From Novosphingobium sp. JCM 18896 (GTDB lineage Bacteria; Pseudomonadota; Alphaproteobacteria; Sphingomonadales; Sphingomonadaceae), in assembly GCF_025938095.1 (NCBI RefSeq), contig NZ_JAPCZF010000010.1:62001-126000 (forward strand): 64,000 bases of DNA, read 5' to 3'. The translations under genes were made by a program, and so were the position numbers. Below are positions 33,310 through 42,558 of the stretch, piece by piece. The notes under the pieces were generated by a model that saw only the letters and a list, made by a program, of their open reading frames with translations, was not told the origin of the DNA and made no database searches. How positions within the stretch are numbered: position 1 is the stretch's first letter; the number at the start of each line of letters is the position of its first letter.

Positions 33310-33622
33310 CTCTGCTCCGAGCGGCCCTCACTAAATAGTTCTGCCGAACTATGGAGGGGGCCGCTTATGCCGCGCCTGAAGCTATTAACCAAACTCAAGC
33401 ACTGGTGCTCTAGCACTCTGGAAGAAACTAATCGACTGGACGAAAGCGAACGCGCTTTACCTTACCGCGCTGTCGGTGCTCGCCAAAGCCCTCGGCATCT
33501 TGGCACCTGATAAGGCCACCGCTCCGAGGGATCAGTTCACTGCATTTTCGAGTTCCCAGTCTAATGGCTCAAGCAATCGGCACTGTGGAACCAACGCGAT
33601 CGCCATCTATATCAGATCGTCC
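33310..33622. other. Intergenic region with a nested hairpin
   Basis: Holds the terminator-like hairpin at 33320-33365. A 47-codon frame from 33367 is too weak to call. Confidence 0.4.
33320..33365 (+). terminator. Nested hairpin after the lipoprotein gene
   Basis: An outer stem (AGCGGCCCTC with GAGGGGGCCGCT) encloses an inner perfect stem (ATAGTTC-TGCC-GAACTAT). It begins 10 bases after the stop and is followed by TTATG, so it probably ends the lipoprotein transcript. Confidence 0.6.
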
Positions 33623-34039
33623 ATGCGCTTCCCCCTCATCCTCACCGCCTTGGTTGCCAGCGCGTGGGCGTCGCCCGCGCTCGCCGATCCGTGTGAAGGT
33701 GCGCTGCCATCAGCGGGAATGACCTTCTCGGGTGTCGTCCGCTATGTCGGCGATGGCGACGGCCTGTGCGTCGGCCCCGCTGGCCGTCCCGATCGCTGGA
33801 TCGAAATCCGGCTCGCGGACTTCTACGCGCCCGAGTTGAATGAGCCGGGTGGCATCGCCGCCAAGCGCCGTCTCGAACGGCTCGCGATGGGAAAGGTGCT
33901 GAGCTGTCACGCCGGGCGGCGCAGCTATGATCGCGTCGTCGCGACCTGCATGCTGGCCGGGCGTCCACTGGGCTCCCTCCTGCGTGCCGCCGGCGGCGTC
34001 GAGGGTGGCCGGGACGGCCGCGGTGAACGCTATGCTTGA
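33623..34039 (+). CDS. Thermonuclease-like (SNase) secreted protein
   Basis: A 138-aa protein with a signal peptide (MRFPLILTALVASAWASPAL, cleavage near ALA). The core reads SGVVRYVGDGDGLCVG, then WIEIRLADFYAPELNEPGG and AAKRRLERLAMGKVLSC, as in SNase/thermonuclease proteins. Its 3' end overlaps the alkB-like gene by 8 bases, so the two are coupled. A paralogue is at 25373. Confidence 0.75.
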   Translation: MRFPLILTALVASAWASPALADPCEGALPSAGMTFSGVVRYVGDGDGLCVGPAGRPDRWIEIRLADFYAPELNEPGGIAAKRRLERLAMGKVLSCHAGRRSYDRVVATCMLAGRPLGSLLRAAGGVEGGRDGRGERYA

Positions 34040-34601
34040 CCTGTTCGACGCGCCGGCCGTCGCTGGCCTCGCGATGCACGGTGACATCATCTCGGAGGCT
34101 GAGGAAGCCGCGCTGATTGCGCATATCGACGATACCGGCCTCAGCCCGTTTCGCTTTCAGCAGTGGACAGGCAAGCGGCTGACGCGGTCCTATGGCTGGA
34201 GCTACGATTTCGCGACAGGCGCGTTCGCGCCGACCGACCCAATGCCCGACTGGCTCGATGGCATCCGGCAACGCGCAGCTGGCTTCGCCAATCTCGATCC
34301 TAGCCAGCTCGTGCAAGCGCTGCTGATCCGCTACGGTCCCGGTGCCGGGATCGGATGGCACAGGGATCGTCCGGTATTTGAGCATGTCGTCGGCATCTCG
34401 CTCGGGCATGCGGCTACCCTGCGGCTGCGCCGACGGAGCGACCGCGGATTCGAGCGGGCCAGGGTCGATCTCGCACCGCGCTCGATCTATCATCTGTCCG
34501 GCGAAGTACGGCACCAATGGGAGCACAGCATCGCGCCCATGGATCATCCGAGATGGTCGATCACATTCCGGAGCCTTGCCGGCCAGAGCGGTAGGGCATG
34601 A
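34032..34601 (+). CDS. alkB: AlkB-type 2-oxoglutarate/Fe(II) dioxygenase
   Basis: A 189-aa dioxygenase. The iron ligands are visible in WHRDRP (HxD) and RHQWEHSI (distal His), and the 2-oxoglutarate Arg region in RWSITFRSL. The substrate-side loop includes RSYGWSYDF. AlkB proteins remove methyl groups from N1-methyladenine and N3-methylcytosine. The ATG at 34032 lies within the upstream gene; its TGA overlaps the ATG of the next gene. The gene name is by family; it could be another AlkB homologue. Confidence 0.85.
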   Translation: MLDLFDAPAVAGLAMHGDIISEAEEAALIAHIDDTGLSPFRFQQWTGKRLTRSYGWSYDFATGAFAPTDPMPDWLDGIRQRAAGFANLDPSQLVQALLIRYGPGAGIGWHRDRPVFEHVVGISLGHAATLRLRRRSDRGFERARVDLAPRSIYHLSGEVRHQWEHSIAPMDHPRWSITFRSLAGQSGRA

Positions 34602-34933
34602 GCAAGCGCGCCTATCCGACAACACCTGACGGGCGATATTTTGTGGTTCGTGGGCGACTGTGGCGGGCGAGCAATCCGGACCTCGAATCCGATGTGCGCG
34701 AACGTCTTGTGCATGAATTGATGACCGCCCGCCGCGCGGTCGGTCTTGCCAAGCGAAGCGGCGATCGTGCGGCGGAAACCGAGGCTCACGAAGCGGTCGA
34801 TCGCGCCAAGATCGCGCTCGGCGAACGCGGCCCGGTCTGGTGGGATGATGGGACCCCGGATCTCAATCGCCATCTCGCGCGAACCGGACCCTATGCAGAC
34901 TGGTATGCGGACCTGCCGGAGGACGAGCGCTAG
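34598..34933 (+). CDS. Conserved-type 111-aa protein downstream of alkB
   Basis: No named family. The pattern (TTPDGRYFVVRGRLWRASNP, then LVHELMTARRAVGLAKRSGD, then RGPVWWDDGTPDLNRH) looks like a well-folded small protein that I associate with alkB neighbourhoods in this group. ATGA overlap with alkB shows coupling. It overlaps the convergent exonuclease gene by 4 bases. Confidence 0.65.
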   Translation: MSKRAYPTTPDGRYFVVRGRLWRASNPDLESDVRERLVHELMTARRAVGLAKRSGDRAAETEAHEAVDRAKIALGERGPVWWDDGTPDLNRHLARTGPYADWYADLPEDER

Positions 34934-35727
34934 GCCTTCCGCCGTCGCCGCGCCTTGTCAGCGAGGTCGATCCATACCGGCGCATGGTCGCTGGTCTTGT
35001 CCCAGCTACGCGGTCGGCGATCCACTTCGGCGGCAACAAGCCGCGCGGCAGCCTTTGGATTCAGCAGGATGTGATCGATGCGCAGGCCGGCATCCCGCTC
35101 GAACGAGTTCCGCCAGTATTTCCAGAAGGTGTAGATGTGCTCGCCGGGATGTAGCTCGCGAAGTGCATCGGTCCAGCCTTGCCCGATCAGGCGCGCATAG
35201 GCTTCGCGGACTTCGGGCGCGAACAGAGCGTCGTTGCGCCAGCGCTCAGGGACATATACGTCGAGGTCGGTCGGTATGACATTGAAGTCGCCCGCGATCA
35301 CGACGGGAGCGTCTAGTGATACGAGGCCGGCAAGATGGTCGTGCAGGCGCTCGAACCACCGCAGCTTGTAGTCGAATTTTGACCCCGGTCGGGGATTGCC
35401 GTTGGGCAGATAGAGACCGGCTATCAGCACCCCCTTCACCGCCGCTTCGATGTAGCGGCTCTGTTCGTCATCAGGTGCGCCGGGAAGTCCGCGGCGGGTC
35501 TCGTGGATTTCGCCGACCCGGCTGAGAATCGCGACGCCGTTCCAGCTCTTCTGCCCATGCCAGATCGCATCATAGCCGAGATCACGGATTGCCGCCTCGG
35601 GGAAGCTCGCGTCGGGCGCCTTCAATTCCTGCAAGCAGACGACATCCGGCTCAGCCAGTTCCAGCCAACGCAGCAGCAGGGTCAGGCGTCCGTTGATGCC
35701 GTTCACATTGTAGGTCGCGATCTTCAA
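34930..35727 (-). CDS. xth: Exodeoxyribonuclease III (AP endonuclease)
   Basis: A 265-aa Mg-dependent nuclease of the ExoIII family: KIATYNVNGINGRL (metal-binding Asn), CLQELKAPD (catalytic Glu), IAGDFNVIP (Asp/Asn), and DKTSDHAPVWID (catalytic His). It cuts at abasic sites and degrades 3' ends. The family N-terminus suggests a TTG start at 35727; a second TTG at 35757 would add 10 residues. It is convergent with the alkB group. Confidence 0.92.
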   Translation of the reverse strand: MKIATYNVNGINGRLTLLLRWLELAEPDVVCLQELKAPDASFPEAAIRDLGYDAIWHGQKSWNGVAILSRVGEIHETRRGLPGAPDDEQSRYIEAAVKGVLIAGLYLPNGNPRPGSKFDYKLRWFERLHDHLAGLVSLDAPVVIAGDFNVIPTDLDVYVPERWRNDALFAPEVREAYARLIGQGWTDALRELHPGEHIYTFWKYWRNSFERDAGLRIDHILLNPKAAARLVAAEVDRRPRSWDKTSDHAPVWIDLADKARRRRKA

Positions 35728-36247
35728 TCTGAGGTAGTCCAGGTCAGTCGTCGACAATTGCCTTCATGATTTCAACGCATGGGAGGGGAAAGCCTTCCCC
35801 TGACGGTCAGCCGAATTGTTCCCGTATCACTATCGCTGGGGCCGACCCCGGCAACCCACCAAACGGCACGCGGACTATGGTCAACGCGCTTCTGGCGCTG
35901 CCCCCCCCGACAATCGTCGCTCATGGTAAGCCGACACGGTCACTTATTGCGACTCGTTCGCATTTTGGCTCAAATAAGGCACAGATGGGCGGACGGCCGC
36001 ACGCAAAACCAATAAAATCTGGGACTTGCTAGGATACTAGCTCCAGATTGGCGGCGTCGACGCTTGGATCAAACACTTCGAGTTGGGATTATGGCGCTCA
36101 AGTGATCTGTAACGCCGGTATATGCCTTAGAGAATGGTTATATCTCGATATGACATTGCCCCATTCGCCCGCCCTTCCCGAACTATCGGCACTGATTGGC
36201 TCGACCTTTATTACATACTTAAATTGATTTGAGACCGAGGCAGGAAC
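35728..36247. other. Intergenic region
   Basis: 520 bp with no supportable gene, RNA or strong hairpin. Frames at 35766-36032 lack RBS and protein-like composition. The local AT content is higher near 36120-36230, where the promoter of the 68-aa gene probably lies. Confidence 0.4.
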
Positions 36248-36454
36248 ATGACCGTTCAACTCGGCGACCTACGAATCCTCATGGCTGCGCATGCCCACTT
36301 TGAACTCACTGAAAGCGTAGAAGGTCTGCAGATCGACGAACTCGAAACTGTCTGCGCACGCGTCCTGGCTAGCGATCCGGTCGAACCTTTGGCCTTTCGC
36401 TTGCGGCGGATCATCGAGCATGCTCGCGAGATCCAATTCATCGATCGCGATTGA
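36248..36454 (+). CDS. Hypothetical 68-aa protein
   Basis: A small acidic protein (TVQLGDLRILMAAHAHFELT, then DELETVCARVLASDPVEPLA). GAGGCAGGA precedes the ATG. It lies just upstream of a GntR-like regulator gene. Function unknown. Confidence 0.55.
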   Translation: MTVQLGDLRILMAAHAHFELTESVEGLQIDELETVCARVLASDPVEPLAFRLRRIIEHAREIQFIDRD

Positions 36455-36495
36455 AGCCCCCCTTCCGCCGCACCTGACTTGTGTTATCGAGGCGC

Positions 36496-37179
36496 ATGCA
36501 CTTCGCCGACGACGTCCAATCCCTCTACACGGCGGCTGCGCAGCACCTTCGGGTGAGCGACAAGCCGAAGCTCGAGGCGCTGAAGCTGCGCGTCGCTCGC
36601 GCGAAGATATATGACAATCCGATCACTCACTCGGCGCTCGCTGCGCTGTTGAATGTCTCCCAGGAAGAGGCCGACACCCACTTTGACGATCTTCGCGCTG
36701 CGGGATTTATCGAAAGCCATTTTACCCATTTTGCCTGGACGAGATTTGATCCGGTCAACCGCACGCGGAGTCTGGCGGCTCTAGGCATGATCGAGGCGAA
36801 CGTGGCGCTGCGCTGTCGCTACCTCGACATGCAACCGATGGTCCCAGCCCTGGATAAGCTTGTTGCCGAAATCGTGGCTCATTCTGCAAAAAATGATCTG
36901 CTGGAGGCATGCCTTACGACCCAGCGCCTATTTCTCGCTCTGGTCGCCGGGATGAACGCACCCGACCTCTTTCGCGAGTATGCATCACTAGCAAAGGCCG
37001 GCCTCACCTACGCATGGTCAGCCTCGTTGCAGGACGGTGTCGCCACGGAATTCAGTCAAAAGATGGTCGACTTGGTCTCGGCTCTAAAGCGGCGCGACGG
37101 AGTCTCCGCAGCACAGGGAGCAACCTATCTGCGATCCTTATCAGACAAGGCCGTGCTGGCGGTCCCGCTATCCACCTAA
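36496..37179 (+). CDS. GntR/FCD-like regulator
   Basis: A 227-aa protein with an N-terminal winged helix (residues about 15-70: LKLRVARAKIYDNPITHSAL, then LLNVSQEEADTHFDDLRAAG) and a helical C-terminal region like the FCD ligand-binding domain (LDKLVAEIVAHSAKNDLLEA). Similarity is weak, so the family call is moderate. It converges with a second GntR-like gene, overlapping it by 4 bases. Next to the conjugation operon, it is a possible transfer regulator. Confidence 0.55.
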   Translation: MHFADDVQSLYTAAAQHLRVSDKPKLEALKLRVARAKIYDNPITHSALAALLNVSQEEADTHFDDLRAAGFIESHFTHFAWTRFDPVNRTRSLAALGMIEANVALRCRYLDMQPMVPALDKLVAEIVAHSAKNDLLEACLTTQRLFLALVAGMNAPDLFREYASLAKAGLTYAWSASLQDGVATEFSQKMVDLVSALKRRDGVSAAQGATYLRSLSDKAVLAVPLST

Positions 37180-37964
37180 ACGGCTATCGGAGTGATGCTC
37201 CCGACGTTTCTGTCCGCGGGCAGAAACGGCGGATAAAAGGGGTGGGACAGCGCCAACAAGCGCCCACGAATATCGGGCTCGCGGATTTCCAAGCGACCGG
37301 CGAGTTCGTCCTCGTCAAAGCGAAATGGCAGACCTGCCGACGCGCTTGAACTATAGGCTTCGCGCAGCTCATCGAAGATGCCGACCTGGCGCTTTCTGAA
37401 GCCTCTAAGACCTCCCTCTAGCCACTCGAGATTGGCTGCGACGAGCTTGCGCACCGACTTGCGAGGGTTAGGTGCTGTCGTCAGGATCAGCCAAACGATG
37501 CGATGATAGACCTGCGGGATTAGCCTGTGCGCAACAGAAGCGACCGTCGGCCGATCACCGGCGCCGAAGAGCTCACGGAACCAGTCCATCGCGAGTAGGA
37601 AGAACGTTTCGTCCAGCGGGTCTGTAGCCATGAGCTCGGCCGAAATGCGCTGCATGCTGTCGAGCCGCGGCCCCTTTTCGATCAGCACGCGAGCGGCACA
37701 GGTCTCGACAAAAACCTCAAGTCGGTCCGTGCACTCGAGGACGTTTTCCAGCGACCAGGCCGCGACGGAGTAGCTCCTCTGATGTTTCTTCAGATAGCCA
37801 TCGGTAGCGAGCGCATTGAGAACGCCCATTGTCGCGGAATTCGTGAGGCTTGTCGCGTCGGAGAGAGCTTTAGTGACGAGGCGCTCGCCCGGAGCGTATT
37901 TGTTCGAAAGAATCCCCCGGCGAAGATCGAGATATAGCGCGAGCTGTAGTTCCTGCGGGGGCAT
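37176..37964 (-). CDS. GntR-family regulator (FCD-like)
   Basis: A 262-aa protein. Residues about 10-70 form a GntR-like winged helix (LRRGILSNKYAPGERLVTKA, LTNSATMGVLNALATDGYLK). A helical C-terminal domain follows (DRLEVFVETCAARVLIEKGP, then FRELFGAGDRPTVASVAHRL). The ATG at 37964 was preferred over an upstream start at 38018. It diverges from the small membrane protein at 38109 and points away from the conjugation genes; it may control them from the flank. Confidence 0.65.
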   Translation of the reverse strand: MPPQELQLALYLDLRRGILSNKYAPGERLVTKALSDATSLTNSATMGVLNALATDGYLKKHQRSYSVAAWSLENVLECTDRLEVFVETCAARVLIEKGPRLDSMQRISAELMATDPLDETFFLLAMDWFRELFGAGDRPTVASVAHRLIPQVYHRIVWLILTTAPNPRKSVRKLVAANLEWLEGGLRGFRKRQVGIFDELREAYSSSASAGLPFRFDEDELAGRLEIREPDIRGRLLALSHPFYPPFLPADRNVGSITPIAV

Positions 37965-38108
37965 CAGCGCCTCTGAGTTAGGTACTGTTGCGTAGACCGC
38001 GCAGCGTCTCAAGCGCAAGACGTTCTATCGATCGTTTGCTTAGATTTCCGCGCTTTCCCTAGCGTTTCTGCATGCCACATGGTATCCTTTGGCCAAAGGA
38101 GTTGAAGC

Positions 38109-38309
38109 ATGTCCTTCCCGTACGACGGATCTCAGGAAGGTAACGGCCTTGGGTTGTTGTTCGATGACGAAAGCCGTCAGCGCATTAATGAAAATCTTAT
38201 AGGGCCTAGCGAGGAAAACAAAGCTCCCAAAAGCCCACTCCAGCTTTTCGCTTTCCTATTAGGTGTGGGCGTCGTTGCCTTCGTGATGCTTTACGGAACA
38301 CTGTTTTAG
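38109..38309 (+). CDS. Small single-TM protein
   Basis: A 66-aa protein: acidic N-terminal half (DDESRQRINENLIGPSEENK) then one TM helix (LQLFAFLLGVGVVAFVMLYG). AAAGGAG precedes the ATG. Its stop overlaps the end of traG by 4 bases on the opposite strand. Possible entry exclusion or regulatory peptide, but that is speculation. Confidence 0.6.
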   Translation: MSFPYDGSQEGNGLGLLFDDESRQRINENLIGPSEENKAPKSPLQLFAFLLGVGVVAFVMLYGTLF

Positions 38310-41119
38310 GGCTTACGGTCCTTTTCACGGAACCAGTTTAGATTCGATCTGTCATCTGTATTTCGGCTCAGATCGGAAGCTCCTTGAACCGCTCCAGTGC
38401 GATTGGCTTCTGATGCAGCACGTCTTCCTTCAATCGAACCTTTCCCCGATCTGATCTCCCCTGCCACCTCATCCTGGAATTGCTTGAAGGCGGAATCATT
38501 TCCTCCACCTCGGGGCCCGGTTGTGCCGCCGAGGCTGCCGCGCAGGTCCGCTTCAGTAAAGTCACTGGGCGCCTGCACCGGCCCCCGCAACTCCGTCGGC
38601 GGGACCAGTTCATCGCGTACCGGCTCCATAATATGATCGACGTAGTCCTTGGCTATGCGGTCCACGATCATGTCGCGGGCGCGCATTTGCGTCGGGCTCA
38701 AATCTACCGCCTGGAGCGAAGGCGCACCCAGAGCTCTGAATTCGGCGCTGTTGGCGTATTCCTGATATCGGCTCGCCACGATCTGAGACAGATCCTGGCT
38801 CACCTGCATCCCTCCACCTTCACGCATTGTCCAGGTGGTTCCAAGCGAACGGGAAGCCTCCTCGATCTCGGCAAGCTGCCGATCGATAGACCGAATTTCC
38901 TCGACCGTCTTATCGCGAAAAGTTCGACTTTCCGAATATCCTTCGTTGCGCGAGAAGCTGCCGCTGCGCGAGTAGGCTTCCTCGTTTAGTCGGTTGTCCT
39001 CCGTATGGTCCTCGCCTCTGCGGTGGCTCTCTCCCGAACTTGTGTTCGACCGGTCACTTCGGGCCTGTGAAGTGCCGTTGGTGAAAAAGACGCCATCCCA
39101 CGCATCTTTGCTCAAACTGCCGCCCGCACTAGCGCTGCCCGTGCCCGATCCTCCTTGCGAACCCCTACCCGGCGCTCCGCCCTTTTGAGTACCCAAGGAA
39201 CCGCCGACGGACCATTGCGTCCCTGTCCCTGATTTATACTGGTCTTGCGTCCCGCGGCTGCTCTCGACCGTTTGCCCGATGTCTCGCGATGTCCCGACCT
39301 GATCGGAAGCTCCCTGAGACTTGCTATAGCTTTCCCCCTGGCTCGCGGTGCTACCATGCCCGGTGGACGCCTCAGAACCGCTCGACGATCGGAAACCACT
39401 CGCCTGGCTGAACCCGGCACGCTCCAGCGCTGCAACGCGCTCGGACCGCGAGTTAGTGAGCGCCGTGCGCCGGGTCTCCAACTCTGCCGCCGCCTCGCTG
39501 ACCTCGGCCATTGTCGAGCGCGACACAGTTGGAGTGAACCCTAGGCTGCTCATGCCGCCACGGTTGTCGTAAACGGTGGTGCCATCGGCCGTTTGACCAA
39601 ACTGCGTGCCGTTGTCGTTGACGAAGGTCGAACGGCCAAAGCCGCTCGTGAAGGCAGAAGCCGTATTCCAGTGATCACGCTGGACGACGTTACCGGTGAG
39701 ATTCTGGTAGCTGAGATTGCCGTAGGAGTAATTGCCCGTGGTCCGCTCGATCGCGGCCGCTTCTGCGGCCGATTGCGCCGGCGCCAGCATCGAAGTCGCC
39801 TGGCTCGAGATTGTCAGCGCCCCCTTTGCGAGCCCGCCAGCGAGGAACGGGATGGACATCATGAGGAAGCCGGCGATCGTCGCCGTATCAGCGTTCACGG
39901 CATCGATGCTCTCGATCGTCGCCATGGTGATGCCGCCCGGCGCGGCCGCGGCCATGGAAGCCTCCTCGCGCCCCATGATGAACATATGAAGGACCGCATA
40001 GAGTGGACCCCACGCCGCGAGATAGAAGAACCCGGTCAGATAGCCCTTCAACGCGCCGACGACGGTCTGCGGCATCAGGAACAGCGGAAAGATCACCGGG
40101 AACATCGCGTAGAAAACGACCACAAGCACGATGTTCAGGAGCGGCACCCAGGTCATCGCCTGCTGGGCGATCGACGTGTAAGTGTTCTTCGCCTGTGTCT
40201 CGGCGCGCATCATGGCAAAGGTATCGCCGTCCGCTGATGACAGGTTCGCCCGCGCCTCCAGAAAGGCATCGGTCAGGGCCCGCTGCTGAAATATCTGGCC
40301 TGCCGTCTGGGTGCTGCCGTGGAACTGAGCTGCCACTGCCGGCAGGTCTGCCTCCAGCTTCGCTTTCGCGGCGGCCTGCGTCAGGTTCGGGAAGATGCTC
40401 GGAGCCGTGCGGCCAAGCTCCTCATCTGTCTTGGCGGGTACACCTGCGGCCGAGGACAGAGCGGTGTAGGCAGTGGCGCAGGTTCGGATTTCGGTGGTGC
40501 CGTCGTCATTCCAGTAGGACATGGCGCGCGCCGGCGACCCCGGGCCCATGTCGATGAGGATGTCGTTCGAGTTCATGACGTCCGACGGGTCCTTCTGACC
40601 GAGCAGGAAATCGTAGAACAGGCACTGCTTGAAATACTCGGTGAGGTTCGTTCGCACCCGCGGGTCGCGGAACTTGAAGTCCTTCGTCTTGTCGTAGAGC
40701 CGGGCGCCGTAGATGATGCCGTTGGTGCGGTACTCCAGCGCATCGGGCATGACGAAAACCGTTTCGGCCTGCTCCGTCAGCCAGTCTCCGATCTGGCTCG
40801 TGAACGACGCGATCGATGCAAGGCCTATCGGCACGTTGGCAACCACTGCCGGTGCCAGGCCGGGGTTGATCCGATCGGTCACTTTCACGCTCGTGGTCGG
40901 GACGATGAGGATACCGTACATCAGCGTCGCTGATAGGAACCAGTGGAACCAGGCCTTCCAGTTGAGGCTGAAAGCGACGACCAGCAGCACGTAGGCGAGA
41001 CCCATCACCATCGTGACCTGGATCAGGGAGCGGAAGCCCCCTCCTCCGGTCCAGGACGCGACGGCGTTGAGGACGTTGACGATGTACTCGCCGCCACCGA
41101 TGGTGAAGATCTCCAGCAT
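38306..41119 (-). CDS. traG: TraG, F-type mating-pair stabilisation protein
   Basis: A 937-aa inner-membrane protein of the TraG_N family. TM segments are visible near residues 30-80 (LIQVTMVMGLAYVLLVVAFS) and 320-440 (LLNIVLVVVFYAMFPVIFPL). The C-terminal half is periplasmic, with a Ser/Gly/Gln-rich stretch at about 560-720 that is unusually low in complexity. TraG stabilises mating pairs and helps pilus assembly; in F its C-terminal part takes part in entry exclusion. It is the last gene of the leftward transfer operon. Confidence 0.9.
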   Translation of the reverse strand: MLEIFTIGGGEYIVNVLNAVASWTGGGGFRSLIQVTMVMGLAYVLLVVAFSLNWKAWFHWFLSATLMYGILIVPTTSVKVTDRINPGLAPAVVANVPIGLASIASFTSQIGDWLTEQAETVFVMPDALEYRTNGIIYGARLYDKTKDFKFRDPRVRTNLTEYFKQCLFYDFLLGQKDPSDVMNSNDILIDMGPGSPARAMSYWNDDGTTEIRTCATAYTALSSAAGVPAKTDEELGRTAPSIFPNLTQAAAKAKLEADLPAVAAQFHGSTQTAGQIFQQRALTDAFLEARANLSSADGDTFAMMRAETQAKNTYTSIAQQAMTWVPLLNIVLVVVFYAMFPVIFPLFLMPQTVVGALKGYLTGFFYLAAWGPLYAVLHMFIMGREEASMAAAAPGGITMATIESIDAVNADTATIAGFLMMSIPFLAGGLAKGALTISSQATSMLAPAQSAAEAAAIERTTGNYSYGNLSYQNLTGNVVQRDHWNTASAFTSGFGRSTFVNDNGTQFGQTADGTTVYDNRGGMSSLGFTPTVSRSTMAEVSEAAAELETRRTALTNSRSERVAALERAGFSQASGFRSSSGSEASTGHGSTASQGESYSKSQGASDQVGTSRDIGQTVESSRGTQDQYKSGTGTQWSVGGSLGTQKGGAPGRGSQGGSGTGSASAGGSLSKDAWDGVFFTNGTSQARSDRSNTSSGESHRRGEDHTEDNRLNEEAYSRSGSFSRNEGYSESRTFRDKTVEEIRSIDRQLAEIEEASRSLGTTWTMREGGGMQVSQDLSQIVASRYQEYANSAEFRALGAPSLQAVDLSPTQMRARDMIVDRIAKDYVDHIMEPVRDELVPPTELRGPVQAPSDFTEADLRGSLGGTTGPRGGGNDSAFKQFQDEVAGEIRSGKGSIEGRRAASEANRTGAVQGASDLSRNTDDRSNLNWFREKDRKP

Positions 41120-41130
41120 AGCAAAGTCTC

Positions 41131-42558
41131 CTAGTTGAGCCCTTGCGCCGCGGCGCTCGAACGGAACGAGAGCGCGGCCGACATCTGCGGCGATATCGAG
41201 TTGCGCAGCGTGCGCTCGAGAAAGACCGCCCGGTCGACGTAGGTCTGCGTGCGAACCAGGCGTTCGTTCAGCTTGTAGCTGTAGCCGTCGAGCACCTTGC
41301 TCACATTCTGCAGCTGCTCACGCCATTGCGCGAGCGTCGCCTCGTCCGCTTCGTTGAACGAGCCCTGCGCTTTCTGGACGTAGCCGTAAAACTCCTGGAC
41401 GATCTGCTCGAGCATATCGACGGCGACGATCTCGGCGAGACCCTGGATATCGGCTTGGGTCATACCGCCCATCTGCGCGGCCGCGTTGACGGTGATGATC
41501 TTGTAGAGCGGCACGCTAGTGCCCCCAAGGATCCCCACCTCTTCTGCGGTCAGCGCCTCGTTCGAACGGACCTTGGCCGCCATCGAGGTGATCAATGCGG
41601 CAATGCGCGGTTGAAGAGCCTGCGTCGGCGTGATCGTCACCGTGCCGCTGGGGCTCGGCTCCAGACACTCATTGGTCTCGTTGCAGCGCAGGACCGGCGT
41701 ATCCGAGGTGCCGAGCAGAAGCGCCTGGATCAGCTCGCGGTTGCCCTGCCCCACATATCGGACCGTGCCCGAGCCCTCATCGCTTTCGGCGCGCTGGTAG
41801 ATGATCGTGCCCACCAGCGACATCAGGTACTCCTTGAACTCGCGCGAGAACGAAGGGTAGCTCTTGTTCAGCATGTGCCACGTGTAGTTGTATGACTTCG
41901 AGGGGATCGTCTCGTCGCCGTTCTTCTCCAGGATCTCCGCGCGTTCGCCGCCAGCGTTGCAATCCTGGCGGGCTTTGGCCCAGTCGGTTGCAAAGCCCTG
42001 GCTATTGGCGATCGCCTTGCAGACTTCGGAATCGCGCCCCTGGCTCTCGCCCCAGAGGCCTGCGACCAAGCCCTGCGCGGCCTCGCACGACGAGATGTTC
42101 ATCTGATTGAGCTTCTCGACCTTCTGCGCCATCTCCTCGATGGTCTGCGAGATCTGCGGACTGATCGACTTGATCGCGAGCTGGAAGGCGAAGCCCAGCG
42201 CGTTGCTGGCGACGCCCTTCAGCATCGCAACGATCTGGTCTGTGTTGATGAACGAGAACGAGCCGCCGAAAATATCGATGCCGCCGCAGCCGGCTTTCAC
42301 GCTTGGCAGTTGGATATTGATCGGGTTCACCTGCTTGTTCTTGAAGCGAGCCCACACCCCGCCGCCTGTGTAATAGCCGGCCGACTGACCTTCGAAGGCG
42401 GTCGGGCCATAGGCATTGCCGGCGCCACCCATGTCGTTGAAGAAGTCGTTGAGCTCGGTGCCCACGTTCGCATGCGCCTGCACAACGGCAAGCTGCGAGA
42501 CGGCGATTGCGCTCAGGGTAAGGCCGATGCGCTCACGCCACTTGAGTTGCCGCGCCAT
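41131..42558 (-). CDS. traH: TraH, F-type pilus assembly protein
   Basis: A 475-aa periplasmic protein with a signal peptide (residues 1-30, ending VQAHA). Family motifs: FNDMGGAGNAYGPTAFEGQS, GGVWARFKNKQVNPINIQLP, KAGCGGIDIFGGSFSFINTD. TraH works with TraF and TraU in pilus extension. ATG shares one base with the traF stop. The C-terminal part is helical (residues 370-475). Confidence 0.93.
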   Translation of the reverse strand: MARQLKWRERIGLTLSAIAVSQLAVVQAHANVGTELNDFFNDMGGAGNAYGPTAFEGQSAGYYTGGGVWARFKNKQVNPINIQLPSVKAGCGGIDIFGGSFSFINTDQIVAMLKGVASNALGFAFQLAIKSISPQISQTIEEMAQKVEKLNQMNISSCEAAQGLVAGLWGESQGRDSEVCKAIANSQGFATDWAKARQDCNAGGERAEILEKNGDETIPSKSYNYTWHMLNKSYPSFSREFKEYLMSLVGTIIYQRAESDEGSGTVRYVGQGNRELIQALLLGTSDTPVLRCNETNECLEPSPSGTVTITPTQALQPRIAALITSMAAKVRSNEALTAEEVGILGGTSVPLYKIITVNAAAQMGGMTQADIQGLAEIVAVDMLEQIVQEFYGYVQKAQGSFNEADEATLAQWREQLQNVSKVLDGYSYKLNERLVRTQTYVDRAVFLERTLRNSISPQMSAALSFRSSAAAQGLN

